Part shown: piece by piece, positions 45,350-57,400 of the stretch | Layout: each line of letters starts with the position of its first letter | How positions within the stretch are numbered: the stretch's first letter is position 1 | The notes under the pieces: generated by a model | Told to the model about the DNA's origin: nothing | Database searches by the model: none | What the model saw: only the letters and a program-made list of their open reading frames with translations | NCBI RefSeq assembly: GCF_016097555.1 | Contig: NC_054704.1 | Location: 1,173,023-1,237,022, forward strand | Direction: 5' to 3' | DNA: 64,000 nucleotides | Source of the DNA: Gigantopelta aegis | Lineage: Eukaryota; Mollusca; Gastropoda; Neomphalida; Peltospiridae | Translations under genes and position numbers: made by a program

Positions 45350-45604
45350 ATATGTGAGCATTGCCAAGATGGCAGCTGACAATATGACAAATGAGCCATG
45401 ATAAAACAGGATGATGAACAAGACTGCGTCTGAGAAGCAATAAGATAGGATTTTATGTCATGACGTCATGACTCCAGTACAAATGCAATGTCCATTCCAG
45501 GAACTACTGTTATTTGAAAAACATAAATGAAAATAGCATTAATTATAACATCAGTTTTAAAAAAACTTGCAATTTGATGATTATCAATCAGATTTTTTAC
45601 GTTT
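45350..45604. other. interior of copy R not shared with copy L
   Basis: Non-coding. It differs from the corresponding stretch of copy L (30765-31850), so one or both copies carry private insertions or deletions here. Confidence 0.45.
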
Positions 45605-45874
45605 TTTTGCTGGCGGCCATCTTGTTTTTTGTATATCATTTTTAAAACACTGTCCCATGTGTCAAAATTGTCCAACTTTTCATATGTTGTTCTCCACATC
45701 GAATACTACAATAAACGATCATAAAACGTTTTGTTGTAATTTTTTGTTTGGGGTTAGGTGGTATATTGACCCGCCTATATGGCCAAACAAATGATAGAAC
45801 GCGGGATTGGGTGAATCTATCATGCTCTGCCACCTCGACCCCCCCCCCCCCTCCACCCCCGACAAACATGAAGA

Positions 45875-48738
45875 AGACTAGAAGTCGTGGATGAAGGAAA
45901 TATTATTACAGAGATAGCCGTGATAATAAGGATTAGTGAATAGTGCCAAATAGTGGAAACATTACTACAGAGATAGCCGTGATAATAAGGATTAGTGAAT
46001 AGTGTCAAGTCGTGGATGAAGGAAACATTATTACAGATAGCCGTGATAATATATAAAGATTAGTGAATAGTGTCAAGTCGTGGATGAAGGAAACATTATT
46101 ACAGATAGCCGTGATAATATATAAGGATTAGTGAATAGTGTCAAGTCGTGGATGAAGGAAACATTATTACAGATAGCCGTGATAATATATAAGGATTAGT
46201 GAATAGTGTCAAGTCGTGGATGAAGGAAACATTATTACAGATAGCCGTGATAATATATAAGGATTAGTGAATAGTGTCAAGTCGTGGATGAAGGAAACAT
46301 TATTACAGATAGCCGTGATAATATATAAGGATTAGTGAATAGTGTCAAGTCGTGGATGAAGGAAACATTATTACAGATAGCCGTGATAATATACAAGGAT
46401 TAGTGAATAGTGTCAAGTCGTGGATCAAGGAAACATTACTACAGATAGCCGTGATAATATACAAGGATTAGTGAATAGTGTCAAGTCGTGGATGAAGGAA
46501 ACATTATTACAGATAGCCGTGATAATAAGGAGTAGTGAATAGTGTCAAGTCGTGGATGAAGGAAACATTACTACAGAGATAGCCGTGATAATATATAAGG
46601 ATTAGTGAATAGTGTCAAGTCGTGGATGAAGGAAACATTATTACAGATAGCCGTGATAATATATAAGGATTAGTGAATAGTGTCAAGTCGTGGATGAAGG
46701 AAACATTATTACAGATAGCCGTGATAATAAGGATTAGTGAATAGTGTCAAGTCGTGGATGAAGGAAACATTATTACAGATAGCCGTGATAATATATAAGG
46801 ATTAGTGAATAGTGTCAAGTCGTGGATGAAGGAAACATTATTACAGATAGCCGTGATAATATATAAAGATTAGTGAATAGTGTCAAGTCGTGGATGAAGG
46901 AAACATTATTACAGATAGCCGTGATAATATATAAGGATTAGTGAATAGTGTCAAGTCGTGGATGAAGGAAACATTATTACAGAGATAGCCGTGATAATAA
47001 GGATTAGTGAATAGTGTCAAGTCGTGGAAACATTACTACACAGATAGCCGTGATAATAAGGATTAGTGAATAGTGTCACGTCGTGGAAACATTATTACAG
47101 AAATAGCCATGGTAATAAGGATTAGTGAATAGTGTCAAATAGTGGAAACATTACTACAGAGATAGCCGTGATAATAAGGATTAGTGAATAGTGTCACGTC
47201 GTGGAAACATTACTACAGAGATAGCCATAGTAATAAGGATTAGTGAATAGTGTCAAATAGTGGAAACATTACTACAGAGATAGCCGTGATAATAAGGATT
47301 AGTGAATAGTGTCAAGTCGTGGATGAAGGAAACATTATTACAGAGATAGCCGTGATAATAAGGATTAGTGAATAGTGTCAAGTCGTGGATGAAGGAAACA
47401 TTATTACAGAGATAGCCGTGATAATAAAGATTAGTGAATAGTGTCAAGTCGTTGATGAAGGGAGCATCATTACAGAGATAGCCCTGATAATAAGGATTAG
47501 TGAATAGTGTCAAGTCGTGGATTAAGGAAACATTATTACAGAGATAGCCGTGATAATAAGGATTAGTGAATAGTGTCAAGTCGTGGATAAAGGAAACATT
47601 ATTACAGAGATAGCCGTGATAATAAGGATTAGTGAATAGTGTCACGTCGTGGAAACATTACTACAGAGATAGCCGTGATAATAAGGATTAGTGAATAGTG
47701 TCACGTCGTGGAAGCATTACTACTGAGATAGCCATGGTAATAAGGATTAGTGAATAGTGTTAAGTCGTGAATGAAGGAAACATTATTACAGAGATAGCCG
47801 TGATAATAAGGATTAGTGAATAGTGCCAAATAGTGAAAACATTACTACAGAGATAGCCGTGATAATAAGGATTAGTGAATAGTGTCACGTTGTGGAAACA
47901 TTACTTCAGAGATAGCCATGATAATAAGAATTAGTGAATAGTGTCAAGTCGTGGATGAAGGAAACATTATTACAGATATAGCCATGATAATAAAGATTAG
48001 TGAATAGTGTCAAGTCGTGGATGAAGGAAACATTATTACAGAGATAGCCATGATAATAAGGATTAGTGAATAGTGTCAAGTCGTGGAAGAAGGAAGCATT
48101 ATTACAGATATAGTCATGATAATAAGGATGAGTGAATAGCGTCAAGTCGTGGATGAATGAAGCATTATTACAGATATAGCCACGATAATAAGGAAATAAG
48201 GATTAGTGAATAGTGTCAAGTCGTGGACGAAGGAAGCATTATTACAGAGATAGCCATGATAATATGGATTAGTGAATAGTGTCACGTCGTGGAAACATTA
48301 CTATAGCGATAGCCGTGATAATAAGGATTATTGAATAGTGTCAAGTCATGGAAAATTACTACAGAGATAGCCATGATAATAAGGATTAGTGAATAGTGTC
48401 AAGTCGTGGACGAAGGAAACATTATTACAGAGATAGCCATGATAATAAGGATTAGTGAATAGTGTCAAGTCATGGACGAAGGAAACATTATTACAGAGAT
48501 CGCCATGATAATAAGGATTAGTGAATAGTGTCAGGTTGTGGACGAAGGAAGCATTATTAGAGAGATAGCCATGATAATAAGGAAATAAGGATTAGTGAAT
48601 AGTGTCAAGTGGTGGACGAAGGAAACATTATTACAGAGATAGCCATGATAATAAGGATTAGTGAATAGTGTCAAGTCGTGGATTAAAGAAACATTATTAC
48701 AGAGATAGCCATGATAATAAGGATTAGTGAATAGTGTC
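45875..48738. repeat. 64-66-bp minisatellite, about 44 copies
   Basis: Units share GGATTAGTGAATAGTGTCAA, TCGTGGATGAAGGAAACATT and ATTACAGAGATAGCCGTGAT. Subdomains are visible: 46020-46960 mostly uses ATTACAGATAGCC with ATATATAAGG; 47030-47300 uses short units lacking GATGAAGG; 47940-48720 uses CCATGATAATAAGG. The 66-base forms are open on the minus strand and give spurious frames of 60-130 codons. Confidence 0.95.
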
Positions 48739-49189
48739 TGTAGTCTTCTCTATTTATTGTCTTCAGTTTGATTGTAAAAATCGTACAGAATATCATCTTT
48801 ATATTAGAAACTATAAAAAATAAAATATCAAATGTATTGGGATATATGTACATGTACAATTATATAGGAATACGGAACTCAATTATGTAAATTAATGTTA
48901 TGAGACAAATTAAACATGCTGTTGACAAAAAGAATGTATTGATTGATCTCCATGATGTTTTAAAGTAGTTTGGTTATAGAACACGGTATACTGATACCAG
49001 CTGATGCTCTTCTGTTGTAGCTGGTGAATATATTTTCTGGAAAATTGGCAGACGTTTTTAATTGAAAACGTTAATTCTGATAGTATTTTAAATATCAGAA
49101 TTACTTTCAACATGTTTTTAAATACTAATACATACAGAGTCACCGAGATGGCTACAATTTGACAAAGCAATTATTATACATGTCAATAA
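48739..49189. other. AT-rich, no recognisable gene
   Basis: Nothing coding recognised. The right part leads into a diverged repeat family centred on ATGGCGGC motifs. Confidence 0.4.
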
Positions 49190-51330
49190 CGGACAATGGT
49201 TGGACAAAATGGCGGCGATCTTGAAACATTACCACCATATTTTCATTTTAAGTTGCTTCTTGATCATCTGTTCAAAGTTTCATGCTTGTATCGCCATTTA
49301 TAAGGTCGTTTCTGGTGTCTGGTGTCTGCTCTGCCAGTAGTCTTAATAGTACCTGACCAGGGAGGTTAACGTATATTTTGCATTCCCACTGTTAAGGGCC
49401 TGTTTTACGTATAAGACATTAGGTTCAACATGTTTCTAAACATATAAACATACTATTAACTGACTAAAAGAGAAAACCTCCATTATAATACTATAATACT
49501 ATAATAAACATTGGCAGGATAGTATGGCGGCTATCTTAAAAAATTACCACCATATCGAAAATTCAATTGGTTCATTGATTGGATTTGAAGAACGCCCGCG
49601 GGAGATCATTTCTGTGCGTGTTCGATGATAAAGTGATTTGGTTATGGAACAATGTTCATGTTCTTCTTTTGTAACTGGTGACTATGTTTGTTGAAAATAT
49701 GGCAGCCATTTTGAATCAAATTCTGAAAGTATTTTAAATATCAGAAATACTTTCAATTACCTTTTAAATACTAGTACATAAAAAGTCACCAAGATGGACA
49801 AAGTTATTATTATACATGTCACTAAGAGACAATGCCTGGAAAAAAATGGCGGCCAACTTGAAAAATTACCGCCATATTGACATTTCAATTTGCTCATTGA
49901 TTGAATTTGAAGAACTACCCAAAGAGATCATATGTGCAAAGGTAATTTCTTTGATCATATGTGCAAAGGTCATTTCTGTTATCTGCTCTTTCAACAGTCC
50001 TTTTAGTAGATGCCCATGTTTTGGGGAGGTTGTCTTATACTGACCCCCCAATATTTGCGCTCTCACCGTCAAAGGCTTTTTTACAGCATCTTTCTAAACA
50101 TGACTAATGTAGAAAAACTCAATTAAAATACATCTCATGCCTAATTCACATTTGGCCTGCGATGGGTCTACGGAGCCCGTATCCTGCCCGTATTCCCCTT
50201 TTCGTGCGGCCTCCGTGCGGAGGCAGGAGGCGGCCGTGAGATGTTTCATACGGATTCACGGGCGCCGCGGCCTCTACGATTTTGTTTAGCGAGAAGTTAT
50301 ACAAATTTGAAAACATCGTAAGCCCGTAGCCCGTAGACATGTCATAGGTGGCATTGCACAATCCCCGCACGGGCACCGCGCGGAGGCCGCGCGCTGATCG
50401 TGCAGAAAACGCAAGATTTCAGGTGGACATTGGGGCCAAAAAAACTTGTACGGAGATTGTAGGCTTTTGGGACAATCGCACGGCCCTCGCACAGCTATCG
50501 CAAGGTTGCCGCTCGCTGCCCGTGCAGTAACCGTGAAATCGCACGGATATTGAGCAGTCATCCCGCGGCAACCCCACAGTGGCCGCACCATGGCCGTGCA
50601 GCCGCCTTGAGATGGGCCAAACATTTTTTCGATGGGAATATATTGGTCATCTCCAGCAGTTTCTACACAATGTTAAAAAAATATCTTGAACTTCTTGATT
50701 GTCAATGTGCGGTCGGCAAACACAAGCAGAAATGTGAAGTTGTACACAGAGCTCCTCCTTATACACTTGGGACTCGGACGCTCAAAAATGGCACGGCGGC
50801 TGCACGGTCACCGCACCATCTCCGCGCAGCCTCTGCACGGAAGCCGCACCGGCTCCGTACGATTTCCGTGCGGAGGCTGCGGAGACTGCACGGCAACTGC
50901 ACTGAAAGTGCACGCTTTCCGTACAATCTCCGCGCAACCTCTGTACAGCTTTGCCCCGGCCTGCCCCCGAGGGCCCATACGAGAAATCGCACGATGCTCG
51001 TACACAATGTGAACACATACGCCGTAGTCCGTAGCCACCTACGATGCCTCAAAAATCGTACGGAAAATCGTAGACCCATTTATCGTACGGCGCCCGGGGC
51101 AAATGTGAACCAGGCATCAATAATGAACTTTTGTAGGACCGTATGGGGGCCAACTTGAAAAATGGCCGCGATATTGAAAATTCAAGTGGTTCATTAATTG
51201 GATATGACGAACGCCCCAGTGAAATAATCTGTGCCAAGTTTCATATTTCTATCATCATTTGAAAGGTTCTCCCTTTTATCTGTTCTCCCAATAGTGCTAT
51301 TAGTAGTTGACCCTGGTTTTGGGAGGGGCC
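49190..51330. repeat. diverged direct repeats of about 300-350 bp with ATGGCGGC cores
   Basis: Four related segments near 49195, 49510, 49840 and 51150 share an order of motifs: ATGGCGGC..TCTTGAAAAATTACC, ACCATATTGA, TCAATT.G.TCATTGATTGGA, GAAGAACGCCC and ATCTGTGC. Copies are clearly diverged. A CG-rich TIR element has inserted between the third and fourth. Confidence 0.6.
50138..51116. mobile_element. CG-rich non-autonomous TIR element, about 980 bp
   Basis: The left end TGCCTAATTCACATTTGGCC and the right end (reverse complement TGCCTGGTTCACATTTGCCC) are inverted. Both are followed inward by AATGGGTCTACG/GATGGGTCTACG. TCA flanks both sides, a possible 3-bp target duplication. The inside is filled with GCACGG, CCGCAC, CCGTGCGGAG and CGTACG motifs in both orientations, giving a composition unlike the AT-rich surroundings. 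Several frames of 75-200 codons on both strands overlap each other and carry no domain, so they are rejected. Confidence 0.75.
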
Positions 51331-51906
51331 GTACTTTGACACCCATATTTGCCATATCCACCACCAGAATCCTGTTTACCAAAACGTTTTTGTTATATAT
51401 GATGAGGAATACAAAAAAGCAGGTCTACACAATGTCCTCTCCAGGTGGCACGTGGCTCATTCTGAAGCCGGTCTAATAGATCTCATCATATACATTGCTT
51501 TCATGGCCGTACCAACTTTTAATTGCTTCCGACGCTCCTGTTGTTGCACGTTTCGGACAGTGCTCGAAAATGCTTCGTCTACGTACCATTAACAAAATAG
51601 GAATTCCCATATTATGACGTCATAATGGGAATTACCCTATGTTAGTAAATTGTAGTTTTTTTGTCTTGATACTGACATAAACAATGTCTTGGGAATTGTT
51701 ATCACTTAACCTTGAAGGCTCACAATTGACACCATGTGCAGTTCTCTGACGGACGTCCGCCGGGGGTGGGGTGGGTGGGAGCAAGCCCTGATCCATTAAT
51801 TTTGTAACGATGAATTTTATTGTAGAATGCAGAAAAATGCATTTCAGAACATTTAATCTTCAGATTTGGCCGGACGAGCATGCCCCCAAACCCCCTTATA
51901 AAATCA
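51331..51906. other. no recognisable gene
   Basis: Mixed sequence. GGACGAGCATGCCCCCAAAC near 51872 may be a TE end. No exon recognised. Confidence 0.4.
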
Positions 51907-52770
51907 ATACAATACAATACAATACAATACAATACAATATTTATTGAAACCATTGTATGTTTACACTAGTTAAGGTGATAGATTCCAATTTAAAAAGAGA
52001 CAGCAAACACATGAACTAGTTATAACAACAATAAACAACAGCGATTTAATACACATAATATCTGCATCCATATGTCACACAGACATAAATATACATACAC
52101 ACATGCACGCACACACACACGTATATACACATTTACATTCATACATACGTTCACACACGCGCGCACACACAGACAAACGCACAGACACAAGACACACACA
52201 GTAAGATCATATATAGTAATGATCTGTCAAACGGCTATATACAAAATACTCAACCAACTCCTTAGAATCGGGCAAGGGGTCTGCAAAAGTATTTTTGTTA
52301 TATCTTTGTACTGTTAATTCGTGTGTGCATTTTGATACCCGCAGCATTGTGTTTGGATTACATCCAAGAATAATTTGAAATGTTTATGTTCTACCTCTAT
52401 GTATGAGAAAAGTTTATTATGTGTATTTTCCAGTATTAGTCATTTGCCTATAAAATGTATCTCGCTCTCTATTTCTTTACTACATAATGTGCAAAGTCTA
52501 TATTCTCTGGCATCATTTGTGGAACGTCCTTTTTCAATGTCCAGGTTATGTGCAGATATACGTACTTTTGTCTATAGTTTTGGTTTTTCAATGTCCAGGT
52601 TATGTGCAGATATACGTACTTTTGTCTATAGTTTTGGTTTTTGATAATGTTTAAGTAATGCAGACGATTATCAGAGTTGTTTAATAATTTGTCTTCGATC
52701 TTAATCAGGCATCTCACCCCTCCAAATGTTCGCTTACTTTTGCTGTGCTCGCATACTAGTAGAGGCAAAC
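51907..52770 (-). mobile_element. non-LTR retrotransposon 3' end (LINE), truncated
   Basis: On the minus strand a frame (52768-52469, 99 codons) with CLIKIEDKLLNNSDNRLHYL and NIIKNQNYRQKYVY looks like the last part of an invertebrate RT protein. It is followed by 3' UTR-like sequence and, at 51907-51945, by GGTTTCAATAAATATTG and a (GTATT)n tail. An AATAAA followed by a short tandem repeat is the usual 3' end of CR1/RTE-type LINEs. The family is not assigned. A (CA)n-rich stretch lies inside at 52074-52200. Confidence 0.5.
52532..52636. repeat. 52-bp tandem duplication inside the LINE fragment
   Basis: TTTTTCAATGTCCAGGTTAT followed by GTGCAGATATACGTACTTTT occurs twice, about 52 bases apart, with essentially no differences. 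It duplicates part of the LINE-like frame and is therefore recent. Confidence 0.9.
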
Positions 52771-54757
52771 TAATACAGTTCCTTGACCAATTTACGGGGA
52801 CAAAGGTTTTTTTTATATATCTTCAAAGCCTTCTGAATAAAAGGAGCGGGGGTGATCCACTCAAAAGTGTGGGCTAACTCCACCAGGTGGCGAAATCCAT
52901 GATAGCGCCAAAATGATCAAAGCACATTTTTGTCAACTTCTTCTTGTCGTATGAAAACGGTTTTGATGTCAAAATATTTGTTTTGGGGGTCAAAGTTTTC
53001 AATTTTAAACACTAAAATAATGTGGGATAATAAATGAAATTATTTCAGATGATCATAATAGTTGGCAAAATTCACAATTTGTTTCATTTTTATACAACTG
53101 GCCTGAAAAGGGTTGCATATACAGTTGCTGTGTTATTTATATTTGCATTCTACCTGGTTTGGATACAATGGAAATGTAATGAAACTTATCCAATAAATAC
53201 TTAACACACCAACAGTAAAATAAGTCAGAATGACACCGTCCTACTCGCTCTCTCTGAGGTGGTAAAGTGGACTAGGTATTTAAAACAAACTAAGTTGCAT
53301 TAATGAAACTGCTGTCATTATAGCATGTTTTCAACTAAAATAGTACTTCTAACAAATAAAATGACATTTTAAATCTATTATATTGTGTGCTTCTTGTTAT
53401 CATAATGTTTGTAGGTAGACCAAACTATATTTTACCTCCAATAATTTCGAACACACGGAAATCCCCCATTAAATTAGGAACTGAAATGAAATGAAGTTAC
53501 TACAAACATTAGAATGACGAGAAACACATTCAACATAGAGAAACTGATATTATAAACAATAAACTGTATTTAAGATGTAAGTTCACTCGTTAAAAAGTAT
53601 GTTGCTTTTAAATTAAGAAATACGTTACAATGGTTGCAAACTCAGGATAGACCATTTAATATATTCACCAGTAATTCACTGAAGCAATATAAAATGTAAT
53701 AATTGTGCTATGGAAACTGTAACATATATAGCTATTATTAATCTGCCATTAACTTGTTCAGTACACTATCTCTGAACAAAATTGATTCCAAGAGAAGATA
53801 TAATAGTTGCAAAGGTATACTCGCCGTGAAGCGTTTTGTCTACAGAGGAGAATTAATCATCTATGGTTCCAACTTCCTTCTGTAGGACAGTGGCTCTACT
53901 GCGTACGCCAGTACAGGCGCCAAAACACCTACTATAGTTTCCGTAAACAGACACGTCTCCATGAACACACGGATGAGTATTAACTAATATTTCGAGAGTG
54001 GAACTGTACGTATTTTACAGAAATATTGCTCAAATTAATTTTAGGTCGAAGCACTGTTAATGCTAATGGAAGCGGAGGCTTTGTTTAATTGTAGTTTTCT
54101 ATACTGAGGTACCAGCCATCATCAAGTGAGGAAGGTGAGATATCTAGTTTACACATCTGAGCAGAAAGTACACTTGATGGCTTGTTCTGAATGCCAAGTG
54201 TTCCTTACAAATCCAGGTTTCAGCTAGGCATTTCTTGTGTTGACCGCATCATTATATACACTATATACTTGAATCAGTCATCATTTTAAGCGGAAGAGTG
54301 GTGCAAAGTGTTTTAAAAAACTACAGATATCATCAGGTGTTATTACACTCTCAAAGACTTTGCGTCAGATCCAGTGAATATATAAAAAGGTATAGCGACC
54401 TGGTAACCATCCTTAGATTAGTTTTTACATTTTCCTCGCTATCCCAGGATCATCATCTACATTGTGTGCAACATGTGGAAATAACAACATCCTTGTATCT
54501 AACATCAATAACAACATCATAAGTTATACTAGACATTCTAACTTGGAAATAGATGTATAAAATTTAATATATTTTCATGCTGACATAGGGAGTCAACTAA
54601 TTTAGTGTCACCAACATCAAAAGAATAATTCCAGCTATTTCTCCCTGAATAAGCAAATAAACAAACTGAACAACAAAATAGTTATCATATTCGAAATTGA
54701 ATATCTGTACAAGACAGTCAAACAAACGTTCCCGTGAATCGCTTATAGTGTTTCATC

Positions 54758-55095
54758 TGTATAATGAATACCATCCGATTCCAGGATCATACATTCTACC
54801 TTCTTTGTTTCATCTGTATAAGGAGAATACCATGCGATTCCAGGATCATACATTCTACTATTTTGTTTCATCTATATAAGGAATACCGTCCGATTCCAGG
54901 ATCATACATTCTACCCACTTTGTTTCATCTGTATAAGGAATACCGTCCGATTCCAGGATCATACATTCTACCCACTTTGTTTCATCTGTATAAGAAAACC
55001 GTCCGATTCCAGGATCATACAATCTTCCTACTTTGTTTCATCTGTATAAGGAATACCGTCCGATTTCAGGATCTTACGTTCTACCCACTTTGTCC
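54758..55095. repeat. 57-bp minisatellite, six copies
   Basis: Units contain GATTCCAGGATCATACATTC and TTTGTTTCATCTGTATAAGG, spaced 57-58 bases. The 166-codon plus frame across it is a repeat artefact because 57 is a multiple of three. Confidence 0.93.
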
Positions 55096-55480
55096 AAATA
55101 AGGTTAGCTACTACCGTATAGTACAGCCTGATTTGACAAAACTGCACAGACATAGTTGGATGGATAGCTTTATTTATACTCGTATAGTTACGATTTTCCA
55201 TATTACAGAAATATTGTGTCGGTTTTTCTCTTTCTTCTATCCATTTACTACGGCATCTTATTAGTTGCTCCTGTAGCCTTTTATCTCTAATCTCTCAAAG
55301 TTCTTCACTTGATCATGGATCTGATGATATAGTGTAACAACACAAAGCATATGCATCCTAAGATATTACGTGGTCTCATATCAAAACACAATATCAATGA
55401 CAACCAATGCAGATGATGCAGAACCTAAAGCTTGTCCGACTTAACAACTGATTCGGAGCCTGATGAGCACATACTATCCT

Positions 55481-55567
55481 GGGCCCCGTTCCACGAAGCG
55501 ATTTTAGCCCTAAGATTACCTTAAGTGCATAGTTACCCTAAGATCGCTTCGTGGAACGGGGCTCTGG
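55481..55567. mobile_element. short hairpin (foldback) element
   Basis: GGGCCCCGTTCCACGAAGCG at 55482 is mirrored by CGCTTCGTGGAACGGGGCTC at 55545. Inner arms TTAGCCCTAAGATTACC and ACCCTAAGAT surround a loop of about 15 bases. Related CGAAGCGATCTTAG-type motifs lie in both transposon copies near 34670 and 42300. Confidence 0.85.
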
Positions 55568-55924
55568 ACATAAATTATCATTCATAAAAAAAAAAAAATC
55601 TTTGTATCCAAATCAGTTTGAAAGCAAATAAGAATAGTACAGCAACTGTCTGTGTGACTTTCCTAGTGCGTTCAGTGAAAAAGAAAGAAAATTATGAAAT
55701 TTGACAACTATTTTGGATTATTATCTAAAATAATTTCATATCACCTGGCAGAGTTGGCCCACACCTTTGAGAGTGTCCCACCCACCCCGCTACTTTTATT
55801 CAGAATGGTTTGAAAATATGAAAAATACCTTCAAACCACTGGTCCAGAAACTGTATTATTTTGCCTCTACTATACCTATACTTTCTTATGTGCAACATAT
55901 TTTAAACCCGAACTCAGAAAAATC

Positions 55925-57400
55925 CCTGCCGACACCTATGACCCTAGGTAAAAGAAAAATGACCTTCTCAGATAAGACTAACTTGTTTGTTTTATGCATT
56001 CGAATTTAATAATAATAGAGTGGAGTTTCGCAGGTGGTAGTGGATGTGTTGTATGTATTATTGGGTGTGTTGTACATGTTAGTAGATGTGTTATAGGCGT
56101 TAATGGATGTGTTGTAGGTGTTAATGGATGTCCTGTAGGTGTGTAGCGGGTGTTAATGGATATATGGTATGTGTTAGTAGATATGTTGTGGTGTTAATGG
56201 ATGTCCTGTAGGTGTGTAGCGGGTGTTAGTGGATGTATGGTATGTGTTAGTAGATATGTTGTGGTGTTAATGGATGTGCTGTAGGTATGTAGAGGGTGTT
56301 AGTGGATGTATGGTATGTGTTAGTAGATATGTTGTGGTGTTAATGGATGTGTTGTAGTTGTTAATGGATGTCCTGTAGGTGTGTAGCGGGTGTTAGTGGA
56401 GGTATGGTATGTGTTAGTAGATATGTTGTGGTGTTAATGGATGTGCTGTAGGTATGTAGAGGGTGTTAGTGGCGGTAAGGTATGTGTTAGTAGATATGTT
56501 GTGGTGTTAATGGATGTGCTGTAGGTATGTAGAGGGTGTTAGTGGCGGTAAGGTATGTGTTAGTAGATATGTTGTGGTGTTAATGGATGTCCTGTAGGTA
56601 TGTAGCGGGTGTTAGTGGCGGTAAGGTATGTGTTAGTAGATATGTTGTGGTGTTAATGGATGTGCTGTAGGTATGTAGAGGGTGTTAGTGGCGGTAAGGT
56701 ATGTGTTCGTAGATATGTTGTGGTGTTAATGGATGTCCTGTAGGTGTGTAGCGGGTGTTAGTGGATGTATGGTATGTGTTAGTAGATATGGTGTGGTGTT
56801 AATGGATGTCCTGTATGTGTGTAGCGGGTGTTAGTGGAGGTATGGTATGTGTTAGTATATATGTTGTGGTGTTAATGGATGTGTTGTAGTTGTTAATGGA
56901 TGTCCTGTAGGTGTGTAGCGGGTGTTAGTGGAGGTATGGTATGTGTTAGTAGATATGTTGTGGTGTTAATGGATGTGCTGTAGGTATGTAGAGGGTGTTA
57001 GTGGCGGTAAGGTATGTGTTAGTAGATATGTTGTGGTGTTAATGGATGTCCTGTAGGTGTGTAGCGGGTGTTAGTGGCGGTAAGGTATGTGTTAGTAGAT
57101 ATGTTGTGGTGTTAATGGATGTCCTGTAGGTATGTAGAGGGTGTTAGTGGCGGTAAGGTATGTGTTAGTAGATATGTTGTAGTGTTAATGGATGTCCTGT
57201 AGGTGTGTAGCGGGTGTTAGTGGATGTATGGTATGTGTTAGTAGATATGGTGTGGTGTTAATGGATGTCCTGCCGACACCTATGACCCTAGGTAAAAGAA
57301 AAATGACCTTCTCAGATAAGACTAACTTGTTTGTTTTATGCATTCGAATTTAATAATAATAGAGTGGAGTTTCGCAGGTGGTAGTGGATGTGTTGTATGT
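55925..57400. repeat. 1344-bp tandem duplication (unit start)
   Basis: CCTGCCGACACCTATGACCC at 55925 recurs at 57269, followed in both places by the same AAAAGAAAAATGACCTTCTC and TTCGCAGGTGGTAGTGGATG. The second copy begins inside a repeat unit after GGATGT, so the junction lies at a shared CCTG. Confidence 0.92.

Larger units (their letters stand above)
42123..45775 (+). mobile_element. DNA transposon copy R, inverted relative to copy L
   Basis: It aligns base for base, with small indels, to the reverse complement of 30571-34867; anchors include GACCAGGCTGCAACATGTAA, AACTGTTCCTC and GCCGCATTTAAGACTATTGA. The outer end, GTGGTATATTGACCCGCC, is followed by TA at 45776. The inner end lacks its last 81 bases because of the LTR-like insertion. 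The gene remnant runs rightward, so the 5' ends of the two copies face each other. Confidence 0.75.
52831..55806. mobile_element. 3-kb element with long imperfect inverted ends
   Basis: TTCTGAATAAAAGGAGCGGG at 52831 and, reversed, TTCTGAATAAAAGTAGCGGG ending at 55805 start inverted repeats. These continue through GTGTGGGC.AACTC..CCAGGTG and further in: TGAAATTATTT.AGAT, then ACAGTTGCTGT near 53120 and 55645. The left arm carries about 145 extra bases (52887-53032). The interior is AT-rich, has no long frame, and contains a 57-bp array and a hairpin element. A target-site duplication was not evident. Confidence 0.65.

Noticed and set aside
46000..48145. Minus frames of 60-130 codons with TLFTNPYYHGYLCNN repeats
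   Set aside because: Product of the 66-bp minisatellite; interrupted whenever a 64-bp unit occurs.
50286..51158. Several overlapping Arg-rich frames of up to 202 codons on both strands
   Set aside because: They fall in a CG-rich non-autonomous transposon where stops are rare by composition; no domain is visible.
54764..55264. 166-codon plus frame with Cys/Ile-rich repeats
   Set aside because: Most of it is a 57-bp array inside a non-coding TIR element; no motif in the unique part.
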